64,000 bases of DNA from Piliocolobus tephrosceles (lineage: Eukaryota > Chordata > Mammalia > Primates > Cercopithecidae): contig NC_045435.1 of NCBI RefSeq assembly GCF_002776525.5, positions 125,862,796 through 125,926,795 on the forward strand, given 5' to 3'. Positions 47,159 through 58,620 of the stretch are shown one piece after another (position 1 is the first letter of the stretch; each line of letters starts with the position of its first letter). Made by a program: the position numbers and the translations under genes. Under the pieces are notes generated by a model. It saw only the letters and a list, made by a program, of their open reading frames with translations. It ran no database searches and was not told where the DNA came from.

Positions 47159-47232
47159 AATTCAACACAGGAATTGTGCTTCTAGAAATGAGATGAATAA
47201 GTAATTAGGGACAAGTACAATAGTTGGTTATA

Positions 47233-47534
47233 GGATGGGTGCAGTGGCTCACACTTGTAATCCCAGCACTTTGGGAGGCTGAGGCAGGCAGATCAACTGA
47301 GGTCAGGAGTTTGAGACCAGCCTGACCAACATGGAGAAACCCCATCTCTACTAAATGTACAAAATTAGCCAGGTGTGGTGGCACATGCTTGTAATCCCAA
47401 CTACTCGGGAAGCTGACGCAGGAGAATAGCTTGAACCCCAGGAGGTGGAGGTTGCAGTGAACCGAGATTGTACCATCGCACTCCAGCATGGGCAAAAAGA
47501 GCGAAACACCTCTCAAAAAAAAAAAAAAAAAAAA
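47233..47534 (+). mobile_element. AluS-type element
   Basis: Starts ggatgggtgcagtggctcac, has 'gaggtcaggagtttgagacc' and an A-tail of about 18 bases. The repeats gttggttata (47223-47232) and gttagttata (47535-47544) form the target duplication with one change. Confidence 0.95.
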
Positions 47535-47699
47535 GTTAGTTATAATATTGTTTATCACAACAATGTTTATAATAGAGAAAAGTAAGAAAGTACCTGAATA
47601 TTTACAATAGAGAGTTGTTTTAATAATTTATGTGATATCCACACACAGGATGCAGCTATTTTAAATGATATTGTAGATCAGCATTTTCCTAATCCTTTT

Positions 47700-48440
47700 A
47701 GTAGTAAAACCATTTTGTCAAAAACCTCCTACACATAAGTGCAATATATAGAATGAACACAAGCAGAGCTTCTCTGTTTGAAATCAAGTAAAATGGCTGA
47801 GAAAATTTAGCCCTGCTTTTATAATACACTATGGCTTTCGCATCTTTGATAAATCCCGTTGCACATAAGTGTTACCAACATGGGAAATTTTTCACAATAG
47901 AATCAGAAAAAAAGATAGCTGTAGAATAAGTGTAGACAAATTTATTCCAAAAAGTGGGTGGATAAAGGACAATAGAGTCAGAATCCATTATCAAAAAAAC
48001 AAGTCCTGTTAGTAGTGGATAAGAATCCCACTCAAATCCAGCGGATAATGCAGCCTAGTTCTTTATTTTTTTCTATCAGATTGCCCTGCAACACTTCTGG
48101 GTAGGTTCCAGCATTCAGAACACCTTTATTCTTGGCTACATCTGAGAGGGCAATTTTTACTCCTTATAGTCCTGCTTACAGATTCTTCAGAATAATGGCA
48201 TCTTACTACTATTGATATCTTTCAAGGTATAACTTGATGCTTTATTAGCTAAAAGAACACCTTTCCTCAACCACTCAACACACAATCAGAGGTAAGTATT
48301 AAAAATAATAGGTGGAATGAAAAGGACAAAGCCTCCTAAGACATTGACTTAGATCTAGGATTCAATTTCAGCCACTTTATTTCATATTTCATTTTTTTCC
48401 ATGATTCTTAATATTCTTAGGTTACTTTTTTTTGTAAAAG
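47700..48440. other. No gene recognised
   Basis: Unassigned sequence. Confidence 0.4.
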
Positions 48441-48459
48441 CTAGCATCCAAGTCACCTC

Positions 48460-48930
48460 CGTATATACTTTACTTCCACACTAAATCAGGAGTAACAGGT
48501 GTGACCAGTAGAGTATAGCACAGGAGGGGATTTGTAAGTTCTGAGGCTAAATTATAAATATCATTGCAGCTTCCACTTTGCTCTTTTGGATTGCTTGCTC
48601 TTGTAAAGGCCAGCTACATTCCCTAAAAACACTTAAAACATGGAGAAGCCCACATGAACAGGAAGTGAGGGCCCTCAACAACAGAAAGCACCAACTTACC
48701 AGCCATTTAAATGTTCCTCCTTGAAAGTGAATTCTCCAGTCCCAGTCAAGCCTTCAGATGACTGTAGCACCAGTACATATCCAGCTGCAACTTCATGAGA
48801 GATCCTAAGTAAAAACTGACAAACAGAAACCCCTCCAGATCCCTGACTCACATAAATTAATAATAGTTATGGCTGTTTTAAGCCACAAAGTTTTATTGTA
48901 ATTTGTTGTGGTGCAATAGATAATGAAAAC
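48460..48930 (+). repeat. MLT1 (MLT1C-like) ERVL-MaLR LTR
   Basis: Plus-strand order: 'ggctaaattataaatatcattgcagcttcc', 'ttgctcttttggattgcttgctct', 'ccaacttaccagccat', 'tcccagtcaagccttcagatgactg', 'caacttcatgagagatcct', 'ttttaagccacaaagtttta', 'gtgcaatagataatg'. Solo LTR; the terminal 'actaataca'-type end has decayed. Confidence 0.8.
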
Positions 48931-49195
48931 ATTCTTATCCAAATTAATTGTGAACAGGAAGTACCTTCCTGAATCTCTAATCTCAGAGGATCTGCAGACC
49001 TTTCAATAATATGAACCTGATCAGTGCAGCAGAGCAAGGCTATTCATAATTCCTACCAGCACTTGTTTAATTCTAACTCCCTTTTCACTACTCTATAAAG
49101 TCTCATTTTCACTGAAAAGTATTTCTTTCTCTTTTAGTTCTTGACTATTTCTATCCTTCCAATAAGACCTATTGCCAGTACTTAAAATACACTCA
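48931..49195. other. No gene recognised
   Basis: Short unassigned stretch before the purine tract. Confidence 0.4.
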
Positions 49196-49233
49196 AAGGA
49201 AGGATGGAAAGAAGGAAAGAAAAGAAAGAATGA

Positions 49234-49277
<44 letters not shown>

Positions 49278-49288
49278 ANNNNNNNNNN

Positions 49289-49335
<47 letters not shown>

Positions 49336-49528
49336 GGAGAGAGAGAGAGAAAGAAAGAAAGAAGAAAAGAAAAGAGAAAGAAAAGAAAAGAAAGAAAGAA
49401 GGAAGGAAGGAAAGAAAGAAAGAGAGAGAGGAAGAGAGGGAGGAAGGAAGGAAGGAAGGAAGGAAGGAAGGAAGGAAGGAAGGAAGGAAGGAAGGAGAGA
49501 GAAAGGAAGCAAGGAAGGAAGGAAGGAG
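49196..49528. repeat. (GAAA)n/(GGAA)n purine tract with 10-N gap
   Basis: About 330 bases, almost all A/G on the plus strand: GAAA units (to about 49335), GA units, GAAA/GGAA mixtures, then (GGAA)n (about 49440-49495). Ten N lie at 49279-49288. Long open frames on both strands through it (up to 159 codons) come from the period-4 repeat and are not genes. Confidence 0.97.
49279..49288. other. Assembly gap (10 N)
   Basis: Ten N inside the GAAA array; the true repeat length is unknown. Confidence 0.97.
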
Positions 49529-49529
49529 C

Positions 49530-50690
49530 CATCTATTAATAGATAAAGAGAAGGTTCATATTTGCTAAGCATGGTAAGTGCTTCTAAAAGGAAAAAAAAT
49601 TAAAAAAAATGCCACAGAGAGACTAAGAAACAGATTTACATTTTTTTACTGGTTTGTGAGACTGGAAACCTGGTACAGGTGTTCCCTGCTCAAGAACCTG
49701 ATTCCAATTCACTTCAGCTGTCAGCATCTTCTGCTACTTCCTTTCCAGTGTCACATCCACATCCATTTAAGATGCATTGCAATTTTTGATGACCACTTGT
49801 TTAATTAGTATTCAGTTCTGTTGATGGAATTGAGAGACTCGAAATTAGGGTGTCTTCAGCAACATAATTTATTTATCTCATACGTAAAAAGTCTGACTTA
49901 ACAAAGTTGCTGTTCTCTGCAAAAGTATCAGGACCCAGGTTTCTTCCCTTATTTTTTTTTTGCCATCACTAAGGTACTGTCCTTGTCCACGTGATCTATA
50001 ATAAAGCAGAGTGGATGGAAGGGATAGGAGAAATTGTTCTCATTTATTCTATTCACATTCAGTTGACAGGAGCACTGTCACATGAATATGGATACTGCAA
50101 GAAGGCTGAGAACTCAAAGCAGGATTCCTCAGTATCTACTCCCCCTTCAGTATATATCACACATATGTATAAGACTCAGCAATAGCTGTATGCAAATTTT
50201 AAAAATACCTCATTACAGGCTTGGACAGATTTTTCAATTCTTTTTACTTTACATCCTTTTTGATTAATATTAAAATCTCAATCATCTCCCCTTACTCTCC
50301 ACCCTAACCATGTAGTGAATATTGCTTTCTCAAGCAATGGCTGGTGCAATTGCATTCCAACAACTGTTGTGACATTTAAACTATTAGAACTATATCTAGG
50401 CTGCATTGATGGAATGTTCTTAGGTGATTTATTACACAAGAAGTAGATTTCCTTCCACACAAAACCTTCATAAAACAATATAATGATCATTTTATTGCCA
50501 AAGAACTTGGTTGATGATTTTCTCCATCTGTAAAACTTATATTAAACAACATGAGTCATGTTATTTTTAAATTGCAAATTATAATTAAAGGATCCAGTTA
50601 TAAATAGTATAAGTCACTCATTATCTTATTTTTTCTTTTTGGATCTGTAACTATTCTTTTGTAAACATCCTTAAAAATCAGTCTACAACG
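49530..50690. other. No gene recognised
   Basis: Overlapping short frames only (for example 49991-50185 and 50082-50267, both plus, different frames). Confidence 0.4.
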
Positions 50691-50699
50691 TAGAGTGTG

Positions 50700-51230
50700 G
50701 TGAAAACACAAATTCAGTGCAACAAATATTAACAGCACTCACCATATGACAGACTGTGTGTTTGGTGGTTAGGAAAAGCCCACTGTAAAGCACTTAAACT
50801 GAAATTCGAATAAGGAGAAGGGTTTAATCAAATGCAGGTAATAAGGGCAATTCATCCATGGCAATATTTCATCAAAGGTCTAGAGGAAAAAACTGGCCCC
50901 TTCAAGTTCATTATGTAAAGATCATAAAGAATCAGAGAAGATCAAGTCATGAAATTGGAGACAGAGTCACCAACTGTATCATGAAAGAGTTTTAGGGATT
51001 TTATCCCAAGCTCAATTGGAATCCATTGAAGAGTATCAGGTAGGGGACTAAAATAAGGAAAAGTTTTTTGAAAAAATCATTCTATCTCTCATGAGAACAT
51101 ATGGTAGTAAAAACAAAAACTGAGGATAGGATGAAGAGCAAACAAAACTGCATGTGGATAAAGTAATTTAAAAAGCAATTGAAATAATACAAGCAAGAGG
51201 CTAGAGACTGACCATGACCTCAACTAGAAT
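50700..51230 (+). repeat. Ancient interspersed repeat, family not assigned
   Basis: 'gtgcaacaaatattaacagcactcacc' through 'attttatcccaagctcaattgg' and 'attcattgaagagtatcagg'-like text. The same wording order occurs at 56040-58620. Confidence 0.45.
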
Positions 51231-51589
51231 ACAGGAAATGTGAATGGATCTGAAAGTATTTAACAAGCAGAATTGTCATGACTTGCATAGGAAAAATGAA
51301 AACATGGTGAAAAAAGATGTTAATACAGTTACTCTGTGTAATAGTATTCTAGCTAACTTTTATTCTGATTCCTATATTTTTATACTCTCCAAAATGTCTA
51401 CAGTAAACAATATAAATTGGGAAAGCTGATCTAATCTAAAAGTATCATTTGTTTTATATTACACAATTGTAATAATAAAAATAATACACAGAAAATAATC
51501 TTTCAGGTGCCAATGCTTTGACAATACTATGGGTGTTTTTTTCTTCCCTCTTTGGTGGGCTTTGCAAATTTTTTGCAATTTATTTTTAA

Positions 51590-51765
51590 TTTATCCAATC
51601 ATTTATTCAACAAATATTCATTGAAATCCTATACTCTCCCAATCTCTCTGCTAAGGACTGGGGATGTAGCAGCAATAAAAACTGATAACAGCCCCTGCCT
51701 TCACAAAATTTACATTCTAGTGGAAGTGGCAGACATCAGAAAATAAACAAGGTAAATAAGTAAAA
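51590..51765 (+). repeat. Ancient interspersed repeat fragment, same type
   Basis: 'atttattcaacaaatattcattg', 'ctgctaaggactggggatgtagcagc', 'cacaaaatttacattctagtgg'. Confidence 0.6.
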
Positions 51766-53450
51766 TGCATAGTATCCTAAATGATTAATAAATTCATTTT
51801 GATCTGTTTTTTAGTCACCAAAATAAACTTCTTCCAGTACAAAAAGAACAAAGTGAAGCAGAAATAGAACAAACAGGTAAAGTTCAAATAACATGGACTC
51901 AAATGCCATCCCTTCATCTCTTCTTTGTCATTACCACCCAATAATAAAGCTTCTATCTCCACTCCTCGACCTCAAAGCACTTTGCCTTTACAGGTGTATA
52001 GCACTTATCTTGTTATATTAGAGTTGCTGAACATATTTCTGTTTCTCTTTTCCAGCCTGGAATTATGAATAGACAATGTTTGAAAATAGTGGAAGGGAGA
52101 CAGCCACTGTTCTTACATTTTAATATTAAGTAGTTAATACACCACAAATGAACTTCATTTTTCCTCTACAGATTCTTAAAATATGAGCAATACGCATTTA
52201 TTATTAATTAGGAAATATCTGTTACAAATCCTATTTCTCAAAGAATGTCGTATTTGTAAGTAGAACTTTCTATGTTAAAAATCTGCTTTTATCAACATCA
52301 CCTTTTTAAACATCACCTTTTGAGCCTCACAAACCTAATGATAACGTGCACCTGACTTGCTGCAAATTTTAGTTGGGAGATATTTCCAGAATGGACAGAA
52401 TTTATTCACACACATGATTCACAAATAAAAAGTCACTCTGCCACCCATTGGCGAGCAGTCACATCACAACCTCTGCAGCTAACAGAGTTGAGAATTGCTT
52501 ATTTGAGGCTGTGAACAGTGAACGACAGATGTCAGAGAACATCACCACAGCCCTGCTAAACTTTGGGAATGATTTGGAAATTTTCAGGTGAATTATCTCA
52601 TAGTTAAGTGAAAGGATCCATGTGTATTTTGCCTGTCTTCTGTTTTGCACTAAGAAAACGAAGCTTCTCTTCTAACTACAAATTAATGTTTTTTTTAAGG
52701 GTAGAATAAATGTGTTCATTTAATATTCATGATCCATTTGGTAATGCATCTTAAAAATTAATAGCATGCAAAACATTGTGCTTTTAATGAAAGGATTTGA
52801 ACATCCCTTATAATGTGCAACGACTAAGTTTATTTTATAAACTTAGTGAAAATAATTCACCAAGTACAGTATGATTAGCTCTTAGCTGCAAAGGGTACTC
52901 ACAAATCCTGATGTTACAGGAATTATGATTTGGGGATAAGCTATTTCAAACCTCAATAACTTTGTTCCCTTTGGGTTATGGTGGGAATATGGTTTATTGA
53001 TTTTTCTCAAAACATCCAGTGCTTTTCAATGAGGCAAAAGTTTCAAGTATCTTTATGCAGTAATTTAAAAATTCTCCTCAAACTATAAACAAAGATTTTT
53101 TTTTTTCCTGTATAGTGACTACGAAGCAATAAATACTATAATGCAGATCAGCCTCCTCATGACAGCAAAAAAGAAATGTAATTATAGATAAAAATCATGA
53201 TCCAAAGTAATACGTTTCCCTGAGAGCCAGCAGCATGCTTCTATAGCACATGGTATTTAACCCTGCTTTGTACAGAGCATGCACTTTTTAAAAAAACATA
53301 ACATAAAGGCAGATTGAAATGAATAAGGTATACATCATTTAAGTGCAAAGTTTTTACAAAAGAATAACCATAATGATTTTACTAATTAAAAGTAAAAACA
53401 AATCCAAAATAATAGAAAATGTGTCATGTAATGCCTAGCTCTCTATATTT
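51766..53450. other. No gene recognised
   Basis: AT-rich. It holds a perfect hairpin actaagttta/taaacttagt with a 5-base loop at 52823-52847. No exon is visible. Confidence 0.4.
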
Positions 53451-53454
53451 CTGT

Positions 53455-53620
53455 GAAGTGTAGTTGAAAGAGCACAAGATTAGAGTTCTTTAGATAAGGG
53501 CTGCAATCGTGACTTCTGAGCCACACAAATGTAGGGAAAATATTTTTACTGGATTGCAGTTTGTTTGTTGTAAAATAAGAATTATACTATTAATGATTCT
53601 AATTATTCTCAACAAACTTT
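53455..53620 (+). repeat. Probable MIR fragment
   Basis: 'agtgtagttgaaagagcacaagattagag' at the 5' side, then 'ttgtaaaataagaattatac', in MIR order. Confidence 0.45.
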
Positions 53621-54740
53621 CAGAGACAGCAGTGAAAAATACAGAATGAACAGAGGAGATGTGTATATATCTTGCATGTCAGTCTAAAGAGTGTTCGTTC
53701 CTCTGTTGTACAGTGGTAGGGCATTAAATGTTTATGAGCAATCTCATTATAAAAGCAGTATTCAATGAAGGCTAAGTGCATGATATTCCACAAAATAAAC
53801 TGTAGGAAAGGAAAGAAATTTGAGAGTAAAAGATGTGTTATAAGGCCACTATATGGACCTAAGATTGAGATAATGAATACTGATTTGGGGTTGAGGCAGT
53901 AAGAATTTTTTTTAAAAATGCATGGATAAAAACAGTAATTATAAAAGAACAGAATTTAAAAGGAATTGCTAGCTAATTGACTATTCCAATTAGCTGATAG
54001 GAAGGAAAGAATCAAGGATGATTCCTCTTACAAGCCTGGCTGAATGTAAGAATGATACAAAGATACAGGGAGTCCAATATTACAATCTCCATCTAGCTTC
54101 GACTTTGTAAACATATTCATTATTATGCTTACAAAAATGATTAAGTATAATTCAATACACTTATAATGCCTTATTATATATGAATGTCCTGCTATATTAA
54201 TGAACTTTCATTAGTGCTGAATTACTAACAAAGTACATAATAACAATACTTTAGAAAAAAAGGACATTTATCCTAAAGTGAAGGAAGAAGGTAAGAACAC
54301 AAAAATTAATGAAATGGTTAGCCTTTCAATTGCAACTGTATTTGGTAAGAAAAGAAAAAAACAAAATTATAATGTTGTGTATTAATCTTACTAGAGGTTC
54401 CAATCCTTTTACTCTCCCCAGCGCAATAAAATAGCATTACCAGGTACAATGTAATCACTATCTTTAATCCAAAGAGGAAGTCATATTTGCCCCAAGGCAG
54501 AACTGCATTTTGAAAGAAACCCTTAAAATGTCAGCTAACCTAAGCTTGTAGGTAGGACAGGCTCCACAGAGATTGTTTCATACTCTTAATTTATATGGTC
54601 ATATTTATAAATAAAGAAATATGTGCAGGGTTTAAAAACACACCACTTAATATTGGTAAAAAGGCCACATTGATTAGATATTATTCTCAGTCATAAATCT
54701 ATGTTCACTAAGCAAGTTTTTAAAAATCTGACATCTTAAG
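53621..54740. other. No gene recognised
   Basis: Unassigned AT-rich sequence. Confidence 0.4.
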
Positions 54741-55400
54741 AGAGAGAACATGCTGTAGTGAGTGACTTGACAATCTGCCCACCTGGCTGGACTGAACTAC
54801 ATTACCCTAAAGACCTTTCTCTGTGTGTTTTCTGTGAGAGTGGATCAACCACAGGAGAGATTCTCATGGGGGATTTGGAGGGAGGAATTGAAGCCGCACT
54901 TGCTTTGTTGCTCACACATCTTACCTGTCTTCTGGCTTATGATGTTGGCATAGTACGGCTACCAGGCCTGCAACTGCTCCACCTTCTCCCAGTTCTCTTT
55001 CAGCGTTACCAACTACTGGGCCACATCTGTGTGTTTAGCTACATGACAACAAGCTCCTTGACTTCTGCAGGACATCAGTGCCTTCAAAATCAGAGGCAAT
55101 AAGAACTGACGCTTCAGTCAGTCCTCATGAACTTCAGTTTGTGTGTTCCAATTCATTCCCACTCTCTCGCAGTTTATATCCACCTTCCCTTCCCAAGTGA
55201 ACAAGTTCAAGCATCAGATCAGACGTGAAGGCAAACAGCGGTAAAGAGACTGCCTAACCAGGTTCTGCAGTTGCATTTGGTATACTCCATGTGTGTCTAT
55301 GTGTGTTTAATCTAGTGGTTCCAGTTGTCTAATTAACTTTGTCTGATTAAATTTTAATCTGTTTTCTCATATTTTGCAGCTTCTGGAGACCACCTGCATA
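54741..55400 (+). other. LTR-like block with a 114-codon open frame, unassigned
   Basis: Less AT-rich than its neighbours. The frame at 54758-55102 encodes a leucine-rich stretch (ALALLLTHLTCLL) but no recognised domain. The layout (promoter-like upstream, 'gtctgattaaattttaatctg' followed by a terminal 'ttctggagacc') suggests an old LTR, not an exon. I cannot name the family. Confidence 0.3.
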
Positions 55401-55444
55401 TATAAATACATATACATCAACATCTATATGTGTCAATATATATA

Positions 55445-55517
55445 CATACACATATATTCCATTATTTCTGTCAGCGTTCTCTACAGGAACAGAAATAATG
55501 GAATATATATGTGTATG
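55445..55517. repeat. Hairpin: 27-bp inverted repeat at an LTR end
   Basis: Left arm 55445-55471 (catacacatatattccattatttctgt) is, except for one extra TA, the reverse complement of 55489-55517. The spacer is 17 bases. The right arm belongs to the MLT2-type LTR; the left arm lies outside it. Confidence 0.95.
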
Positions 55518-55552
55518 TGTGTGTGTTTGTGTGTGTGTGTATAAATAATAAA

Positions 55553-55600
<48 letters not shown>

Positions 55601-56003
55601 CATACACATGAGTTTACTAAGTATTAACTCATGTGATCACAAGGTCCCACAACAGGCCGTCTGTAGGCTGAGGAGCAAGGAGAGCCAGTCCGAGTCTCAA
55701 AACTGATGCACTCGAAGTCCAATGTTCAAGGGCAGGAAGCATCCAACACAGGAGAAAAATGTCGGCTGGGAGCCTAGGCCAGTCTCTCTTATCACGTTTT
55801 TCTGCCTGTTTTTATTCTAGCAGTGCTGTCAGCTGATTAGATTGTGCCCAACCAGATTAAAGGTGGGTCTGCCTTTCCCAGCCCACTGAATCAAACGTTA
55901 ATCTCCTTTGGCAGCACCCTCACAGACACACCCAGGATCAATACTTTGTATCCTGCAATCCAATTAAGTTGACCCTCTGTATTAACCATCACACCTATCA
56001 TAG
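55469..56003 (-). repeat. MLT2B-type ERVL LTR, antisense
   Basis: Plus-strand order is the reverse complement of an MLT2 LTR: 'tgtcagcgttctctacagg', 'aggccgtctgtaggctgaggagc', 'gggcaggaagcatccaac', 'tgtcagctgattagattgtgcccaaccag', 'aatctcctttggcagcaccctcacag', 'ttaagttgaccctctgtattaaccatcacac'. A TG/TA microsatellite has grown in the part near its polyadenylation end (55508-55606). Confidence 0.85.
55508..55606. repeat. (TG)n...(TA)n microsatellite inside the MLT2 LTR
   Basis: TG units (about 55511-55540) and about 18 TA units (55557-55594), ending in TACATACA. Confidence 0.92.
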
Positions 56004-56039
56004 ATAATAACTTGTATTTTGAAGAAAATAAACAAGATA

Positions 56040-58620
56040 AGGGGACATAAGTGTTCTTTTATAGAATGTGGTCAGTAATATCCTCTAAAGTAAAATTTTT
56101 CAAGCAGAAACCTGAATGATAATACTATTCTAATCTAGATAGAAAGACTAGAAGGTGTTAAGGCTTTGAAGGGGGAAAGTTGGATAAGTTCAAGAAAAAG
56201 AAAAATCACTTTAGATAGATCACACCAAGCAAGATGGATATGTAATAACAGCAGACCTAAAGAGATATTCCTGAGGCCAGGTCTTATAAGGCCATGTGCT
56301 AAGCAAGTTGGGCTTTATTGAAGGTATAATGGGAACCCAAAGAGGTGTAGTATTGTAGGTGAGTCAGACAGGAAGATAAATTATCTGATGGAGTTTTATA
56401 AAAGTTTGTTCTAGCAAAAAAAAAAAAAAAAAAAGAAAGAAGAAGAAGAAAAAAAGAAAAAACAAAGAGGATTGAGTAGTATAGTTATCACGTATTCCCT
56501 TACTCTGTTTTACGTTCCTCGTAGTCCAATTATTATTTGAAAGTTTTTATACTTGATTATTTATCTTCTAGTGAGATCCGTGAACCACTAGCACCAATAT
56601 TACCTGGGAACATATTAGATATACAGAACCACAGGTCACATCCAAGAATGAGTAAATTGGAATCTGCATTTAATATTGCAAGATGATTCATATATACAAG
56701 TTTGTGAAGCACAGTTCTAAGAAACATTGAAGTAGTCTTAGAAAAGACAGTGACTTGGCCTAGGGTAGAGGCAATGGGAATTGTGAAAAGTACTCATATT
56801 CAGGATATATTCTGGAAGTAGAAGCTAATAAAATTGTAGCTGGATTGATTGTAAGTAGGAAGAAGAGGGAAAAATATCTCCAACGAAAAGGTATAAATTT
56901 GGGGACTAGGTAATTGGAGCTGGTGGTGCTACTTGCTGAGATGGAGATTAAGACAACGGTGGGTTTATTTTGGTTTTTAGTTTCTTATGTTTAAGATGCC
57001 TATTGGACATCAAAGTGGCAATGTAAGTCATTCAATTAGTCATGTCAGTATCAGAACTACCCCTAAAATATGTAGAACCCTGATAAAATACCTTATTTCA
57101 AGTGACTTGTGACAGTTAACAATGAATAATAAGTCTGAACACTTAACAACAACAGCAACAAAAATAGCAAACAAGCAGAATATTTCCCAAAACTCTTGCC
57201 TTATGAAGAACCAAGGTTATCAGCATCTGAAACTATCCAGCCTAATCCAGGGCAAGTGGCTGGCTTAATTTAGGGGCATTCAGATATTTCCATATCCTAT
57301 ATAACAAATACCATACAAATAAGGTAACATAGACTTTGCTGTGCAGGTCACTTATAATTCCATTGCTTTGTTCTGTATGTTTTGGGTCTAAGGGCCATAC
57401 TCATTACCATAAAATTCAGAGATGAGGTTGAAGCAGGGGATGTAAATTTGGAAGACATGAGTTTATAGTTGGTATTTAAAGTCATGAGAAATTGGAAGCC
57501 ATCATTTGGTGAGAAAACATAGAAATGAGAAAAGAAACAAGAGTGATCCCAGGAGCACTCCATTGTGTAGAGGGAGTAGAGTGGAATAAGACCCTTCAAA
57601 AGAATTTGAGATAAAGTGGTTAATTTGGTAATTTGGTATCCCAGAGAAGAGAAGAAAAATATTTGGTCTTGGTCAACCATGTCGTGGTCAACCATGTCAA
57701 ATGCTGTTAACATGTTGAGTAAAATGAAGATAAAAATTTTATCTTTGAATTTGGAAAAAATGAAGGTTGCTAGTTACCTCCACTAAAGTGAACCTCAGAA
57801 CAGAAAAAAAAAATGACTGAATTGTACTCATTGCTAATTAGTCACTAAGTAAAGCCTTTATTAGTGTGGCACTCTATGGGAGAACTTTTCTCCAATGCAA
57901 AAATGGAGAGGGTTCTGCAGTGAGCCATTGAGACTAATGTGATACAAACAGTGGAGGGTTTTATTTTATGCAATTGAATCCTGGAAAGGATCTGTATGTA
58001 TCATGAATGAATTACAGGAGTAGTACAGATACGTGAATAGCAGTTTCCTAACTGACTGGTGAGTAAACAGAAGGAACTTAGGAAAATAATTTTGTCTGAA
58101 CTTTTGTATAAATTAGCCAAGCTATTTAATGAAAAAGTGATTACCTTTTTTTTTTAATGGAAACTTAAAATGATAATTTTTAAAAAATTATCATTAGAGT
58201 CTTCTTTTTAGGAGAAGACATGCCATTTACAGTGTTAAACCTTTTTCTTTTTATACTTTTCTATTATATTTGATTTTTAGTGGCATTATGAAGAGGAGAC
58301 CCTATTTGGAGTGGCTTGAAGAGAAAGTAGGATGTGTAGAAGTGGAGACAGCAAGTAGGTATATCACTTCTTCAAGGAGTTTTGCCACGAAAGGAAGCAG
58401 AGAAATTAGGTGGTACATGGAGGGGAATATAAGATCAAAGAAAACTTTTTGTTGGAAATATTGTAGTATTCTTATTGATAAAGACAGTGACTCAATAATG
58501 AAAGAAAACTTGTTGATAGAGGAGAAAGCCAGAAAATTGCAAGAACCAAGTACTTAAGTCAGTGAGAAAGAATAAGATATAGTGGATAAGTGAAGCTCTT
58601 TTGGCTTTGGATGGTGTAAG
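56040..58620 (+). repeat. Long ancient interspersed repeat, family not assigned
   Basis: Recognisable as one of the very old, abundant mammalian repeats by ordered phrases: 'taaggccatgtgctaagcaagttgggctttat' (about 56288), 'ggagcactccattgtgtagag' (about 57554), 'tcaaatgctgttaacatg' (about 57696), 'atcacttcttcaaggagttttgcc' (about 58362). Broken by unassigned inserts. A 95-codon frame at 58270-58557 lies in this repeat and is not supported as a gene. Confidence 0.45.
56416..56468. repeat. A-rich/GAA low-complexity tract
   Basis: A run of about 20, then GAAAGAAGAAGAAG units. Confidence 0.9.

Larger units (their letters stand above)
46780..47700 (+). mobile_element. Probable L1M ORF2 remnant, interrupted
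   Basis: 'gattcggcagtacttatttt', 'ggaattgtgcttctagaaatgagatg' and, beyond the Alu, 'tttataatagagaaaagtaag' and 'atgcagctattttaaatgatattgtagatc' follow the order of the L1 ORF2 C-terminus. A microsatellite and an Alu interrupt it. Confidence 0.45.

Noticed and set aside
49093..49572. Open frames of 112-159 codons on both strands, rich in Phe/Leu/Ser or Lys/Glu
   Set aside because: They translate the GAAA/GGAA tract, which has no stops in several frames; they also cross an N gap.
57348..57713. A 121-codon minus-strand frame
   Set aside because: Antisense to an ancient interspersed repeat, no domain.
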